Below, in pieces: positions 7,718-14,533 of a stretch of 17,549 nucleotides of DNA (its first letter is position 1; the number at the start of each line of letters is the position of its first letter). The notes beneath the pieces are model-generated. The model had not been told where the DNA came from. It was given only the letters and a program-made list of their open reading frames with translations, and did not search any database. Source of the stretch: Candidatus Thalassarchaeaceae archaeon (GTDB lineage: Archaea; Thermoplasmatota; Poseidoniia; Poseidoniales; Thalassarchaeaceae); NCBI GenBank assembly GCA_029250565.1, contig JAQXFA010000045.1:1-17549 (forward strand), in the 5' to 3' direction. A program made the translations under genes and the position numbers.

Positions 7718-7918
7718 ATGCGCGTGTCGATAACTCACGATGACAATACACAGTCGGTTGAATGTGATGAAGGCCTTACTATCCGAGAATTACTGGTCAA
7801 ACTAGATATTCATCCAAGTACCGTATTAGCAGTACATGATGACACAATTGTACCACATGATAGCCAACTCAACAGTGATGTATCTCTTGAACTAATCACA
7901 GTTTCTTCAGGTGGCTAA
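7718..7918 (+). CDS. Ubiquitin-like sulfur carrier / modifier (ThiS/MoaD/SAMP family)
   Basis: Small beta-grasp protein, 66 aa from this ATG, ending in SSGG. In this family the C-terminal Gly-Gly is adenylated by an E1-like (MoeB/UbaA) enzyme and either carries sulfur as a thiocarboxylate for tRNA thiolation or molybdopterin synthesis, or is conjugated to lysines of proteins (SAMPylation in haloarchaea). Visible support: the pattern GLTIRELLVKLDIHPSTVLA followed by VPHDSQL and the closing SLELITVSSGG matches ThiS/Urm1-like proteins. No further residues follow the Gly-Gly, so no processing is needed. In-frame GTG codons at 7694 and 7700 are alternative starts; GGAGTGA at 7698-7704 is too far from 7718 to decide. 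It is convergent with the PAC2-family gene, 26 nt apart, and no E1 or MoaE partner is in the window. Confidence 0.85.
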   Translation: MRVSITHDDNTQSVECDEGLTIRELLVKLDIHPSTVLAVHDDTIVPHDSQLNSDVSLELITVSSGG

Positions 7919-7944
7919 TCGCAGATAATATCTACAATAATCAG

Positions 7945-8712
7945 TTAGGCGTAGAATCCTGCATCTTGTTCTGAAACATCAAAGTCAATTGGCATTTCAG
8001 CGATTTCATCAAGGTCAAAAAATGCCTTCAGTTTGTCAGCAGTTTCTTTTGTGTTATTGAGTTCAAGGCCGAGATCTAATTTGAATGAATCCTTTAGAAA
8101 AGTGACCATTCGGTCGGCTGCTACAGAATCAGCACTTGTGCCAACTGTTTCAGCGATGATACATGCCGATGATTGGTTGAAAGTAGGAGCCAAGGATGAC
8201 ACCATCCCCGTCATCCCAATAATTCCAGCAGCGGGATGCTCTTTGGAAACTTCAACACCAATACCAGTGATGTCTTTGACATCATCTTCACTAGCGCAGA
8301 CAACATGAACTGCTTCATCTCCAGGCTCTGCAGAAAGCCCGGCTAAAATCAACAAACGACCGATTTTCGCCTCTTTACAACATTCTAGCAATGAAGAAGC
8401 AACTTCATACTGCCCAGCCGGTGTCAACGGCTGAAAATTACTTGAAAGTGTCAAAATATTACTTCCACTAGGTAAACTTACAGCATGGATATCAAGAGAT
8501 GGTGGCGTCAATATCCCATTCTCGTTTAGAGTTGCATGTGGTGGCAAGTCTGGATGGAGTATTCGTGCTACTAAATTGCTATCATGGGTATTTACTAAAC
8601 TATCTGTCACTAATTTACCAACATTACCAACACCAGGGACTGCATGTAACATCAAATCATGTTTTGGAAGCTTTTTTGCTCCATCGTACCAAACAATTCG
8701 AGCCCTGCTCAC
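7945..8712 (-). CDS. PAC2 family protein (proteasome assembly chaperone-like)
   Basis: 255-residue protein of the PAC2 superfamily, which includes eukaryotic proteasome assembly chaperones and archaeal PbaA/PbaB proteins. Visible support: the N-terminal glycine-rich strand-loop VPGVGNVGKLVTDSLV (about 25-40), the central segment LLILAGLSAEPG, and the IIGMTGMVSSLAPTFNQSSACIIAETVG block, which corresponds to the conserved family region where small hydrophobic residues and an acidic residue line the fold. No membrane segment or signal peptide. It is the last gene of the L44e-S27e-aIF2-alpha-Nop10 run and overlaps the end of Nop10 by 4 nt, indicating translational coupling. That placement next to Nop10 is common in archaea. 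The precise biochemical role of this archaeal subgroup is not established; a chaperone role for proteasome or other assemblies is inferred from the family. Confidence 0.88.
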   Translation of the reverse strand: MSRARIVWYDGAKKLPKHDLMLHAVPGVGNVGKLVTDSLVNTHDSNLVARILHPDLPPHATLNENGILTPPSLDIHAVSLPSGSNILTLSSNFQPLTPAGQYEVASSLLECCKEAKIGRLLILAGLSAEPGDEAVHVVCASEDDVKDITGIGVEVSKEHPAAGIIGMTGMVSSLAPTFNQSSACIIAETVGTSADSVAADRMVTFLKDSFKLDLGLELNNTKETADKLKAFFDLDEIAEMPIDFDVSEQDAGFYA

Positions 8713-8918
8713 TCCTCTTCCCCCTTGGGGCTAGGTAGATTTTCAACCCATTTTGGATCGGTTATATTCTCATATTCTCGTCGGCGTTTTGCCTGTGGGT
8801 CTTGAGGTGAAAACTTGAGTGGCCCTGCTGCCTGTGCAACTCCACCGCACTTCTTGCAAGTAGTGCTTAGACCATAACTGCCACAATCTCGGCATTTCTG
8901 AATTCTTGAGCGAGCCAT
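8709..8918 (-). CDS. H/ACA ribonucleoprotein protein Nop10
   Basis: Small subunit of the archaeal H/ACA RNP, with Cbf5, Gar1 and L7Ae, which makes guide-RNA-directed pseudouridines in rRNA. The 69-residue protein has the N-terminal zinc ribbon C9/C12/C21/C24 (CRDC...CKKC), then the characteristic linker GPLKFSPQDPQAKRRREYE that wraps Cbf5. All four zinc ligands are kept. The start ATG at 8918 follows GGTGCTGAG closely enough to serve as a Shine-Dalgarno. The acidic C-terminal tail (KGEEE) runs past the usual archaeal length by a few residues and overlaps the PAC2-family start by 4 nt. It lies 64 nt after aIF2-alpha, in the usual archaeal order. Confidence 0.95.
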   Translation of the reverse strand: MARSRIQKCRDCGSYGLSTTCKKCGGVAQAAGPLKFSPQDPQAKRRREYENITDPKWVENLPSPKGEEE

Positions 8919-8982
8919 CTCAGCACCTTACATCCAATTGTAGTGGACACGGTTCAAAGCGATTGCCCAACGAACCTCTGTT

Positions 8983-9774
8983 TCAGACTCTCTCGGCAAC
9001 TACTGTGCCACCAGCGCTTTTAACCACTGGAATCGCTGATGATTCTGCTGCCCGCCAAGCATTTTCTGCTGATTTGTAATCAGGTGCCCTGATTTCGATT
9101 CGATATCTAGGGGCACCATCATAGTGACAAGTCACAACTGTTTCTTCTTTTGTATCCGTTCCTGCTTCTTCAGCCGCAGAAAGGGCTTCTCGAATGATTT
9201 CAATGCCATCCTCTGAGACTACTTGGATATCGAAGAAACCACGTATGTTGACAAATGGTGGAATAATGTTCTCAACAGCGAGTTCAATGAAAATCTTACA
9301 CCAGTCTCCTTTGAACCCTAAATCTTTGAGGGCTGCTTCATCGATTGCACATTCCTCAAACGATGTGTATAGGTCGCCAAACGCTCCCACTAGTTCCTTT
9401 GACATGTCAGATGTTTCTGACTCAGACCACTTTACACGATCTCCAACAATTCCCAAAAGTTGTGTTGCTCGATTCTCGTTTTTCCACTTCTGCATCGCCT
9501 CGCGGCGGCGTTCTTCACTGACAGATTTGAGTGACAATTCAACGGTTTTACGGTCTTTCTTGACCTTCATGACCTTGGCAGCCAATCTCTGTCCTTTGCG
9601 GACAAAACCACGAATGTTCTTGACCCATCCAGCAGCGATTTCACCAACGAAGATGAAACCCTCTTTGTCACCATAATTGTCAAGTGTGGCGTATGCGCCA
9701 TTCTTTTTGACATCAGTAATCACACAAACAACAATTTCGCCTTCCTCAGGCCAATCATCATTATCTGCTGACAT
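8983..9774 (-). CDS. Translation initiation factor aIF2 subunit alpha
   Basis: Alpha subunit of the heterotrimeric aIF2 that delivers initiator Met-tRNA to the small ribosomal subunit. The 263 residues, normal for the family, start with an S1/OB RNA-binding domain at about 10-85: EGEIVVCVITDVKKNGAYATL, then YGDKEGFIFVGEIAAGWVKNI, and KDRKTVELSLKSV. A helical middle domain follows to about 175, then the C-terminal alpha/beta domain (IEIIREALSAAEEAGT and the YRIEIRAPDYKSAENAWRA segment) that contacts aIF2-gamma. The loop normally reading MIHISEI is FIFVGEI here, and the eukaryotic Ser51 position is not conserved, as expected in archaea. It lies 20 nt downstream of S27e in the same operon. Confidence 0.97.
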   Translation of the reverse strand: MSADNDDWPEEGEIVVCVITDVKKNGAYATLDNYGDKEGFIFVGEIAAGWVKNIRGFVRKGQRLAAKVMKVKKDRKTVELSLKSVSEERRREAMQKWKNENRATQLLGIVGDRVKWSESETSDMSKELVGAFGDLYTSFEECAIDEAALKDLGFKGDWCKIFIELAVENIIPPFVNIRGFFDIQVVSEDGIEIIREALSAAEEAGTDTKEETVVTCHYDGAPRYRIEIRAPDYKSAENAWRAAESSAIPVVKSAGGTVVAERV

Positions 9775-9794
9775 TTGTTATTCACACCCAGAGC

Positions 9795-9983
9795 TCACTC
9801 AAGAATTTCAACCACTGCAGCGCTGACAAGTTTTGCCTTGCCGCCTGCTGGCTGAGTTAGAGTAGCCCCACAGATGTTACATGAAATCTTCGTGCAAGCA
9901 CGCTCAAAGATAACTTGTTCATTTCCGCAATCACGGCAAGATACACGTACGAATTTTCCTGTCACTGTATTCACCTCAATCAT
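9795..9983 (-). CDS. Small ribosomal subunit protein S27e
   Basis: 62-residue zinc-ribbon protein of the small subunit. The four zinc ligands are C16/C19 (CRDC) and C35/C38 (CNIC), with an extra cysteine at 30. The FVRVSCRDCGNEQVIFERAC region is diagnostic of S27e. Its start codon lies 8 nt inside the end of the L44e gene, so the two are translationally coupled; the L44e-S27e pair is conserved across archaea. Confidence 0.97.
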   Translation of the reverse strand: MIEVNTVTGKFVRVSCRDCGNEQVIFERACTKISCNICGATLTQPAGGKAKLVSAAVVEILE

Positions 9984-10260
9984 CAGTTAGGTTGAACTTC
10001 TTTGCTCGGTAGCACTTTGGAGTGTGCGCCTTTCCGGTTTCTGAGCACCGGTATAGAATGTTAACTCGGCGAGTTGGCTTCTCTCGGCCTTCTGGCTTTG
10101 GACGTGGGAAACCACGGTAACCAGCAGTAACTCTGCGGAATCGGCGTTGACCCCACTTAAACTCACTTGCACGGCGCTTTTTCACACGCTCAATTGTGTG
10201 CACGGTGTGGCGTCCAGCAGCAGGGCTGTATCGCTTTACTTTTCGTGGACGGTTGACCAT
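9976..10260 (-). CDS. Large ribosomal subunit protein L44e, zinc site largely lost
   Basis: 94-residue large-subunit protein near the E site. The diagnostic middle is intact: SEFKWGQRRFRRVTAGYRGF then PRPKPEGREKPTRRV. In typical archaeal L44e the zinc ribbon uses YCPYC near residue 12 and CSEC near residue 72. Here these read YSPAAG (residues 11-16) and CSETG (72-76), so only C72 of the four ligands remains; C83 is an unrelated extra cysteine. The protein is otherwise full length and clearly under selection, so this is a C-minus variant and not a pseudogene. I chose ATG 10260 over the in-frame GTG 10272 because TAGGTGA precedes it with 8-nt spacing and the resulting MVNRPRK start fits the family. 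It heads the five-gene minus-strand operon. Confidence 0.95.
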   Translation of the reverse strand: MVNRPRKVKRYSPAAGRHTVHTIERVKKRRASEFKWGQRRFRRVTAGYRGFPRPKPEGREKPTRRVNILYRCSETGKAHTPKCYRAKKFNLTDD

Positions 10261-10275
10261 GGAATGTATCACCTA

Positions 10276-10288
10276 CGCCCTAAGGGCG
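10276..10288 (-). promoter_or_regulatory. Short hairpin upstream of the L44e operon
   Basis: On the minus strand CGCCC-TTA-GGGCG: 5-bp stem with TTA loop, ending 15 nt before the L44e ATG and directly upstream of its Shine-Dalgarno. Same core and same spacing as the element at 545-559. Possible leader hairpin or protein-binding site. Confidence 0.4.
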
Positions 10289-10353
10289 ACTCGCCCACTG
10301 ACGACCCCTATTTGAGAGTGTCGTGTTAGTTCACCTAATTTGAATAGGCAAAA

Positions 10354-11190
10354 ATGGGGAACATGAAGTCAATCTTCAAGGTGATGGGCCTTCTCGCGGG
10401 GTTGATTGAGATGCTGGCATCGACACTCCTTTGGCAGTATTGGATACCCATACTACTACTGCCACTTGGCATCGGACTAGTGGTTGCCAAGGAATCCGAG
10501 CGTAGACTCACAGGTAAAGTCCTCCTTATTCTATTAGGGATGACGATTATCGCCCAACCTAGTTCTTTGGATTCAACAATAGAAGGATGGTCTTTACATC
10601 TGTTAATTTCACTTATTGGACCAATTATTGCAATGTTATTTGGCATTTGGTTTACTCTGTTTTCAGGACCAATTCCGGTAGCACCACTGCCGCGCAGTGT
10701 GCGGCCTTTTGGATTTGCATTGATGATATTATCAGCGGCATGGTTCGCATGGATGGTGTTTGAAGCTCGGCCAGCAATTGACGGCGTTGCCAACCCTTGG
10801 TGGCAACACTTCGTCACTAGTTTCCTAACATCACTGGTTGTAGTTGCTGGTTTTGCTGCAGCCTTTGCCCTTATCATGGGAGATTCAAGGCTAAAAGAAG
10901 CGTCCGTTATGGCTTTGATTTCAATTACTTCCTTCTTACTGTTAATCTATCTCTTGGCAGAAGGAACAAATTCGGATGACCCCGTATTTTGGAGGAGTGC
11001 TTCCTGGGGGGCACTTGGCGATCTTGGGGGAATGTTGTTTGGAAGTGGCCTTGCACTAATGATTTTCATCACTTTTGTTTGGCTTGGTGAAAAAAGAATG
11101 GGTGTACCAGAATCTGTTGAGCCTCTAAGTGAAGATGAAACGGCTACTATTCGTGAAATAATTTCAACCAATGCGGGGGTCGATGAATGA
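10354..11190 (+). CDS. Multi-pass membrane protein of unknown function (about 8 TM segments)
   Basis: I do not recognise this 278-residue protein. Hydrophobic segments suggest about eight membrane spans at roughly 10-28, 31-45, 55-68, 82-104, 119-136, 153-176, 184-203 and 222-246, with short polar loops and a soluble acidic C-terminal tail (about 247-278) containing SEDETATIREII. No signal peptide cleavage site, no cofactor motif and no transporter signature is evident. ATG 10354 is preceded by an A-rich stretch and no Shine-Dalgarno; ATG 10363 (MKSIFK) is an alternative. It starts 93 nt from the divergent L44e gene and overlaps the following membrane-protein gene by 4 nt (ATGA), so the two proteins are probably made together and may form a complex (inference). 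Confidence 0.8.
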   Translation: MGNMKSIFKVMGLLAGLIEMLASTLLWQYWIPILLLPLGIGLVVAKESERRLTGKVLLILLGMTIIAQPSSLDSTIEGWSLHLLISLIGPIIAMLFGIWFTLFSGPIPVAPLPRSVRPFGFALMILSAAWFAWMVFEARPAIDGVANPWWQHFVTSFLTSLVVVAGFAAAFALIMGDSRLKEASVMALISITSFLLLIYLLAEGTNSDDPVFWRSASWGALGDLGGMLFGSGLALMIFITFVWLGEKRMGVPESVEPLSEDETATIREIISTNAGVDE

Positions 11191-11690
11191 ATAATGATGG
11201 CGATGTTATTCGCGACTGGCGTACTCTCACGCTAGTAGTGTTGACTCTGACAGTATTAATTTTCATTGCTAATATCCATTTAGAAGTTCGCGGAGAAGTT
11301 GGGGATGTAGATATTTTGTCAAGATTCACACACTCTGCAATAATTAGTTTCATTTTCGTAAATAGCGCGCTATTTATGATAACTCTAGCATTATCACATA
11401 AACATGCAAAATTGGTTGAACAGGCGCTCGGAACATTACTGGCAGCAATTGTTGGTGCCTTGTTGTATGGCTTGCTTGTTGACTCTGGGATGACCGTTGC
11501 AGGCGTAGCAACGGATGTATGGTCGCAATTTTCTATCGGCGCCATTCGTATGATGACTGCGGATTTTGCAATTCTCCTTTCATTGGGTGCCAGTTTTGGT
11601 ATTCTTCTGACTCTTGTGACAGGAAGAGAAACACCATCTGACCCACTACTTGAGTTAGAAACGACCTCTTTTGAGAGCGAAGAGGAATGA
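11187..11690 (+). CDS. Small membrane protein of unknown function (4 TM segments)
   Basis: Unrecognised 167-residue protein with four hydrophobic segments at about 12-30, 49-69, 78-98 and 125-145. The N-terminus is short and acidic (MNNDGDVIRDWR), and the C-terminal tail is strongly acidic, ending in ESEEE. No conserved motif stands out. The start codon overlaps the stop of the preceding membrane-protein gene (ATGA), giving tight coupling. The L37e gene starts 60 nt downstream on the same strand, so the pair may share a transcript with L37e. Four alternating spans with a charged tail would fit an accessory membrane subunit, but that is a guess. Confidence 0.78.
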   Translation: MNNDGDVIRDWRTLTLVVLTLTVLIFIANIHLEVRGEVGDVDILSRFTHSAIISFIFVNSALFMITLALSHKHAKLVEQALGTLLAAIVGALLYGLLVDSGMTVAGVATDVWSQFSIGAIRMMTADFAILLSLGASFGILLTLVTGRETPSDPLLELETTSFESEEE

Positions 11691-11723
11691 GCAAGCCTCA
11701 TAATGGGTGGGTTGGTCGGGCGG

Positions 11724-11738
11724 CCTGCAAATAGCAGG
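11724..11738 (+). promoter_or_regulatory. Inverted repeat in the L37e leader
   Basis: CCTGC-AAATA-GCAGG, a perfect 5-bp stem with 5-nt loop, ending 11 nt before the L37e ATG and partly next to its Shine-Dalgarno (GGTGAG). It could modulate L37e translation or be incidental. Confidence 0.3.
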
Positions 11739-11749
11739 TGGTGAGTGAT

Positions 11750-11929
11750 ATGAGTAAGGGTACACCAAGTATGGGTAAGCGCCAGAAGAGCACTCACATC
11801 CTATGTAGACGCTGCGGAAAGCACTCCTATCACAAGCAGAAGGGTGTCTGCGCTTCATGCGGATATGGGGCTACTGCTAAGCGCCGAGGATTCGGCTGGG
11901 CTAAGAAAAACCGCCGACCAAAAAACTGA
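11750..11929 (+). CDS. Large ribosomal subunit protein L37e
   Basis: 59-residue zinc-ribbon protein of the large subunit. The start MSKGTPSMGKR is the conserved L37e N-terminus, and ATG 11750 is preceded by GGTGAG, which excludes the in-frame GTG at 11738. Zinc ligands are C19/C22 (CRRC) and C34/C37 (CASC), all present, followed by a basic tail rich in Lys, Arg and Trp (GFGWAKKNRR). In many archaea L37e lies between an Sm-like protein gene and purF; here purF follows but two membrane-protein genes occupy the upstream side. Confidence 0.97.
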   Translation: MSKGTPSMGKRQKSTHILCRRCGKHSYHKQKGVCASCGYGATAKRRGFGWAKKNRRPKN

Positions 11930-11940
11930 GCATCTTGTCT

Positions 11941-11955
11941 TGTCAAAGTTTGACA
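11941..11955. promoter_or_regulatory. Perfect palindrome between L37e and purF (candidate operator)
   Basis: TGTCAAA-G-TTTGACA, 7+1+7 bases and perfect, 11 nt after the L37e stop and 79 nt before the purF ATG. A weak TATA-like GCTTATG lies at about 11979-11985. Position and symmetry suit a dimeric regulator of purF, but a role at the L37e 3' end is also possible. No regulator gene is nearby. Confidence 0.4.
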
Positions 11956-12034
11956 AAAATTGAGTTGAACATAGCCTTGCTTATGGGGGCATTACCAAAT
12001 ACCTACTGCTATGGGGCATAAACAGGGAACCGAG

Positions 12035-13588
12035 ATGTGTGGCATCATCGGCATCGCCGGCCAGCCCGGCTCGCACGTCAATAAGATGCTATACGACGGG
12101 CTTCTTGTTCTACAACATCGAGGCCAAGATGCTGCCGGGATTGTAACCTGTGATGATGATCATCTTCACCTTAGGAAATCTAACGGATTAGTCCGAGATG
12201 TATTCCACGAGCGCCATATGGAGCGCCTTCAAGGATCGATGGGGATTGGGCATGTCCGATACCCCACTGCTGGTACCTGCTCCTCGGCTGAAGCACAACC
12301 ATTGTACGTTAATTCACCATACGGGATAACCATCGCCCACAACGGAAATTTAGTCAATGCAAAGCAACAGGCTAGGCAACTCTATCTTGATGACTTACGA
12401 CATGTCAACACCACCTCAGATTCTGAAGTTCTTCTGAATGTAATCGCGCATGAGTTACAAAAACTGGGTAAAAGACAGTTGAAAATTGAAGATGAACTAT
12501 ATTTGGATGTGCATCAAGTTTTCAAAGCTGTACGTGAGGTTCACTATCGGTTAAGTGGCGGTTACTCTGTGGTCGGGATGATAAACGGGTATGGCCTATT
12601 CGCATTCAGAGACCCTTTCGGCATCCGCCCTCTTGTGTATGGAAACAGCGTGAGCGAGAGTGGTGTCACAGAATGGGCAGTAGCATCAGAAAGTGTTGCT
12701 CTTGAAACACTTGGATTTGAAGATATTAAAGACGTTGCTCCCGGTGAATGTATTTTCATTTCAGTTGACGGTAAGATGTATATTGAACAGTGCCATTCAT
12801 CCCCCAAACTTCAAAATTGCATTTTTGAATATGTTTACTTCTCTCGCCCTGATTCTGTAATAGATGGAATGTCAGTGCATAAAGCGAGATTGAACATGGG
12901 CGAGCGCTTGGCTGACAAAATTATGCGATTGAAACCTGACCATGGGATTGATGTGGTGATGCCAATACCTGATTCTGGCCGTTATGCAGCAATTCAGACA
13001 GCTGCCCGTCTCGGAGTTGAATTTCGAGAAGGGTTTGTGAAAAACCGCTATGTTGGCCGTACCTTCATCATGCCAGGGCAAGCCCAACGCAAAGATTCGG
13101 TGCGCAAAAAATTGAATCCTCTTCCAGATGAATTCTCTGGCAAAACCGTATTGCTTGTGGATGATTCTATTGTGCGCGGAAACACCTCAAGAAAAATTGT
13201 TGAAATGGCTCGTCAAGTAGGTGCTAAGAAAGTGTATTTCGCTTCCTCTGCCCCACCGCTTTTGCATCCTAATGTGTATGGAATTGATATGCCAGCACGA
13301 AGTGAATATATTGCACATGGGCAGTCAATAAAAGAAATTGAAAAGGAAATTGGTGCAGACTTCCTAGTCTATCAAGACTTAGATGATCTAATCGCTGCTT
13401 GCACAATCTCAGAAGATAAGGCGCATGACTTTGATACCTCTTGTTTCACCGGTGAGTACTGCACAGGAGACATCACCGAAGAGTATCTTCAGATGCTTGA
13501 ATTACAACGAAATGACGCCGCAAAGAATGGAAATGATGATGGCGAACCTGAAGAAATTGACTCAATGGACATCCACAATGAAGATTAA
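12035..13588 (+). CDS. purF: Amidophosphoribosyltransferase PurF, E. coli-type
   Basis: First committed step of purine synthesis: PRPP + glutamine + water gives 5-phosphoribosylamine + glutamate + PPi; cytosolic. The 517-residue enzyme has the N-terminal nucleophile glutamine amidotransferase domain starting MCGIIGIAG, with Cys2 exposed after Met removal, GHVRYPTAG, AHNGN and NTTSDSE. The phosphoribosyltransferase domain has the PRPP loop VLLVDDSIVRGNTS at 372-385 and the glutamine-channel segment KNRYVGRTFIMPGQ. ATG 12035 is chosen because it places Cys immediately after Met; an ATG at 12011 would add an 8-residue leader. From memory, the sequence follows E. coli PurF end to end, including PNVYGIDMP and a C-terminus MDIHNED versus LEMHNEG. 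Of the four Bacillus-type Fe-S cysteines at least two are missing (the HPN and DTSC positions), so no cluster is expected. It follows L37e by 105 nt. Confidence 0.97.
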   Translation: MCGIIGIAGQPGSHVNKMLYDGLLVLQHRGQDAAGIVTCDDDHLHLRKSNGLVRDVFHERHMERLQGSMGIGHVRYPTAGTCSSAEAQPLYVNSPYGITIAHNGNLVNAKQQARQLYLDDLRHVNTTSDSEVLLNVIAHELQKLGKRQLKIEDELYLDVHQVFKAVREVHYRLSGGYSVVGMINGYGLFAFRDPFGIRPLVYGNSVSESGVTEWAVASESVALETLGFEDIKDVAPGECIFISVDGKMYIEQCHSSPKLQNCIFEYVYFSRPDSVIDGMSVHKARLNMGERLADKIMRLKPDHGIDVVMPIPDSGRYAAIQTAARLGVEFREGFVKNRYVGRTFIMPGQAQRKDSVRKKLNPLPDEFSGKTVLLVDDSIVRGNTSRKIVEMARQVGAKKVYFASSAPPLLHPNVYGIDMPARSEYIAHGQSIKEIEKEIGADFLVYQDLDDLIAACTISEDKAHDFDTSCFTGEYCTGDITEEYLQMLELQRNDAAKNGNDDGEPEEIDSMDIHNED

Positions 13589-13624
13589 TGTGGGAAATTT
13601 AGAGCCGGTTTACGGGGTGAGATG

Positions 13625-14500
13625 ATGCGCTGGATTATGAGAATGGGCGAAATTATTCTGAAATCCCGTCAAGTTCGAAGATTTATGCGTAAAGCATTGC
13701 AAAGACACATCGTTATGCAAGCACAAGTTAGAGGTGCTAAGGTCAAGGTTACCCCATGGCAAGGAATGCTATTTCTTGATTTGGTGGAAGGAGATGCTGA
13801 GGACGCAGAAGATGCGATGCGCCATACCTTTGGATTAACCTCAGCTGACCCATTAACATCAGTTGCTGTTGACCCTGAGGCAGTTGCAGACGCTGTAATC
13901 CATCTTGCACCAACAGAAGAAGGCGCAACCTTTGCTGTACAGTGCAAGAGACATGGCGAAAAACAAAATTGGACAAGCCAGACATTCGCTGGTGCAGTAG
14001 GTGCTGCAATCTTGGCTCGCGCACCACATCTGAAAGTGAATCTCTCAGACCCTGAATGGCCAGTTAGAATATCTCTGATGCCAGAAGAAGTAGGAATACT
14101 TGGAACCAGAATAGTTTGTCAAGGAGGTTTGCCTACCGGGGTACAGGGTTCTGTAATCACTGAATTAAACAACGAACGAGATTACTTAGCTGCATGGTTG
14201 GTAATGAGGCGTGGATGCCGATTGATTGTTTCTCCAAATTCTAAATCAGAACTTTTTGATCTAGTGAAATTGTGGGACCCATCTCAAATTAATGATGAAA
14301 TGAAATCCTATTTGGCAACTGCTCCAGGGCCCGGGCACATTGGGAATGTGTGGGCAGTAGTAGGCGATAATCTTGGAGAACAAACATACGAGAGTGATGG
14401 GAATGTACCTATGGCAACACTTGAACCACTAGTTGGTTGGAGTGAGGAAACGATGGATGAACTTCGACAGAAAGCCGGATTTGATACGGCGATAGCATGA
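13625..14500 (+). CDS. ThiI-like THUMP protein lacking the PP-loop motif
   Basis: Homologue of ThiI, the tRNA 4-thiouridine synthetase, 291 aa from this start. Residues 7-13 (MGEIILK) match the RYGEIALK start of ThiI's N-terminal ferredoxin-like domain. The THUMP domain follows to about 165, with FAVQCKRHGEKQNWTSQTF at 103-121 (family: FxVRxKRxxKxFxxxS) and VNLSDPEWPVRISL. Then comes GGLPTGVQG at 167-175, which in ThiI immediately precedes the ATP-binding SGGxDS. Here that stretch reads ELNNERDYLAAWLVMRRGC (180-198), so the PP-loop motif is replaced although flanking residues are kept. The catalytic domain is also short (about 115 residues) and has no rhodanese domain. It is thus unlikely to adenylate tRNA; an RNA-binding or partner role is possible. 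GGTGA lies 4 nt before ATG 13625; ATG 13622 is an alternative. It lies 36 nt after purF. Confidence 0.82.
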   Translation: MRWIMRMGEIILKSRQVRRFMRKALQRHIVMQAQVRGAKVKVTPWQGMLFLDLVEGDAEDAEDAMRHTFGLTSADPLTSVAVDPEAVADAVIHLAPTEEGATFAVQCKRHGEKQNWTSQTFAGAVGAAILARAPHLKVNLSDPEWPVRISLMPEEVGILGTRIVCQGGLPTGVQGSVITELNNERDYLAAWLVMRRGCRLIVSPNSKSELFDLVKLWDPSQINDEMKSYLATAPGPGHIGNVWAVVGDNLGEQTYESDGNVPMATLEPLVGWSEETMDELRQKAGFDTAIA

Positions 14501-14533
14501 AAGCAAAGTGATTGCCTCTTAACTTTGATAGCA

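Noticed and set aside
8033..8308. 91-codon plus-strand open frame
   Set aside because: Antisense to the PAC2-family gene, which has clear family motifs.
9194..9676. 160-codon plus-strand open frame
   Set aside because: Fully antisense to aIF2-alpha; Ser/Pro-rich composition typical of a shadow frame.
10335..10877. 180-codon minus-strand open frame
   Set aside because: Antisense to the 8-TM protein; no recognisable domain and no start signal.
11147..11797. 216-codon minus-strand open frame
   Set aside because: Antisense to the 4-TM protein and the start of L37e; composition looks like a reverse-frame artefact, and both overlapped genes are well supported.
12011..12034. PurF propeptide encoded from ATG 12011
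   Set aside because: The 8-residue extension has no Shine-Dalgarno and the E. coli-type enzyme, which this resembles, has no propeptide; ATG 12035 gives Met-Cys directly.
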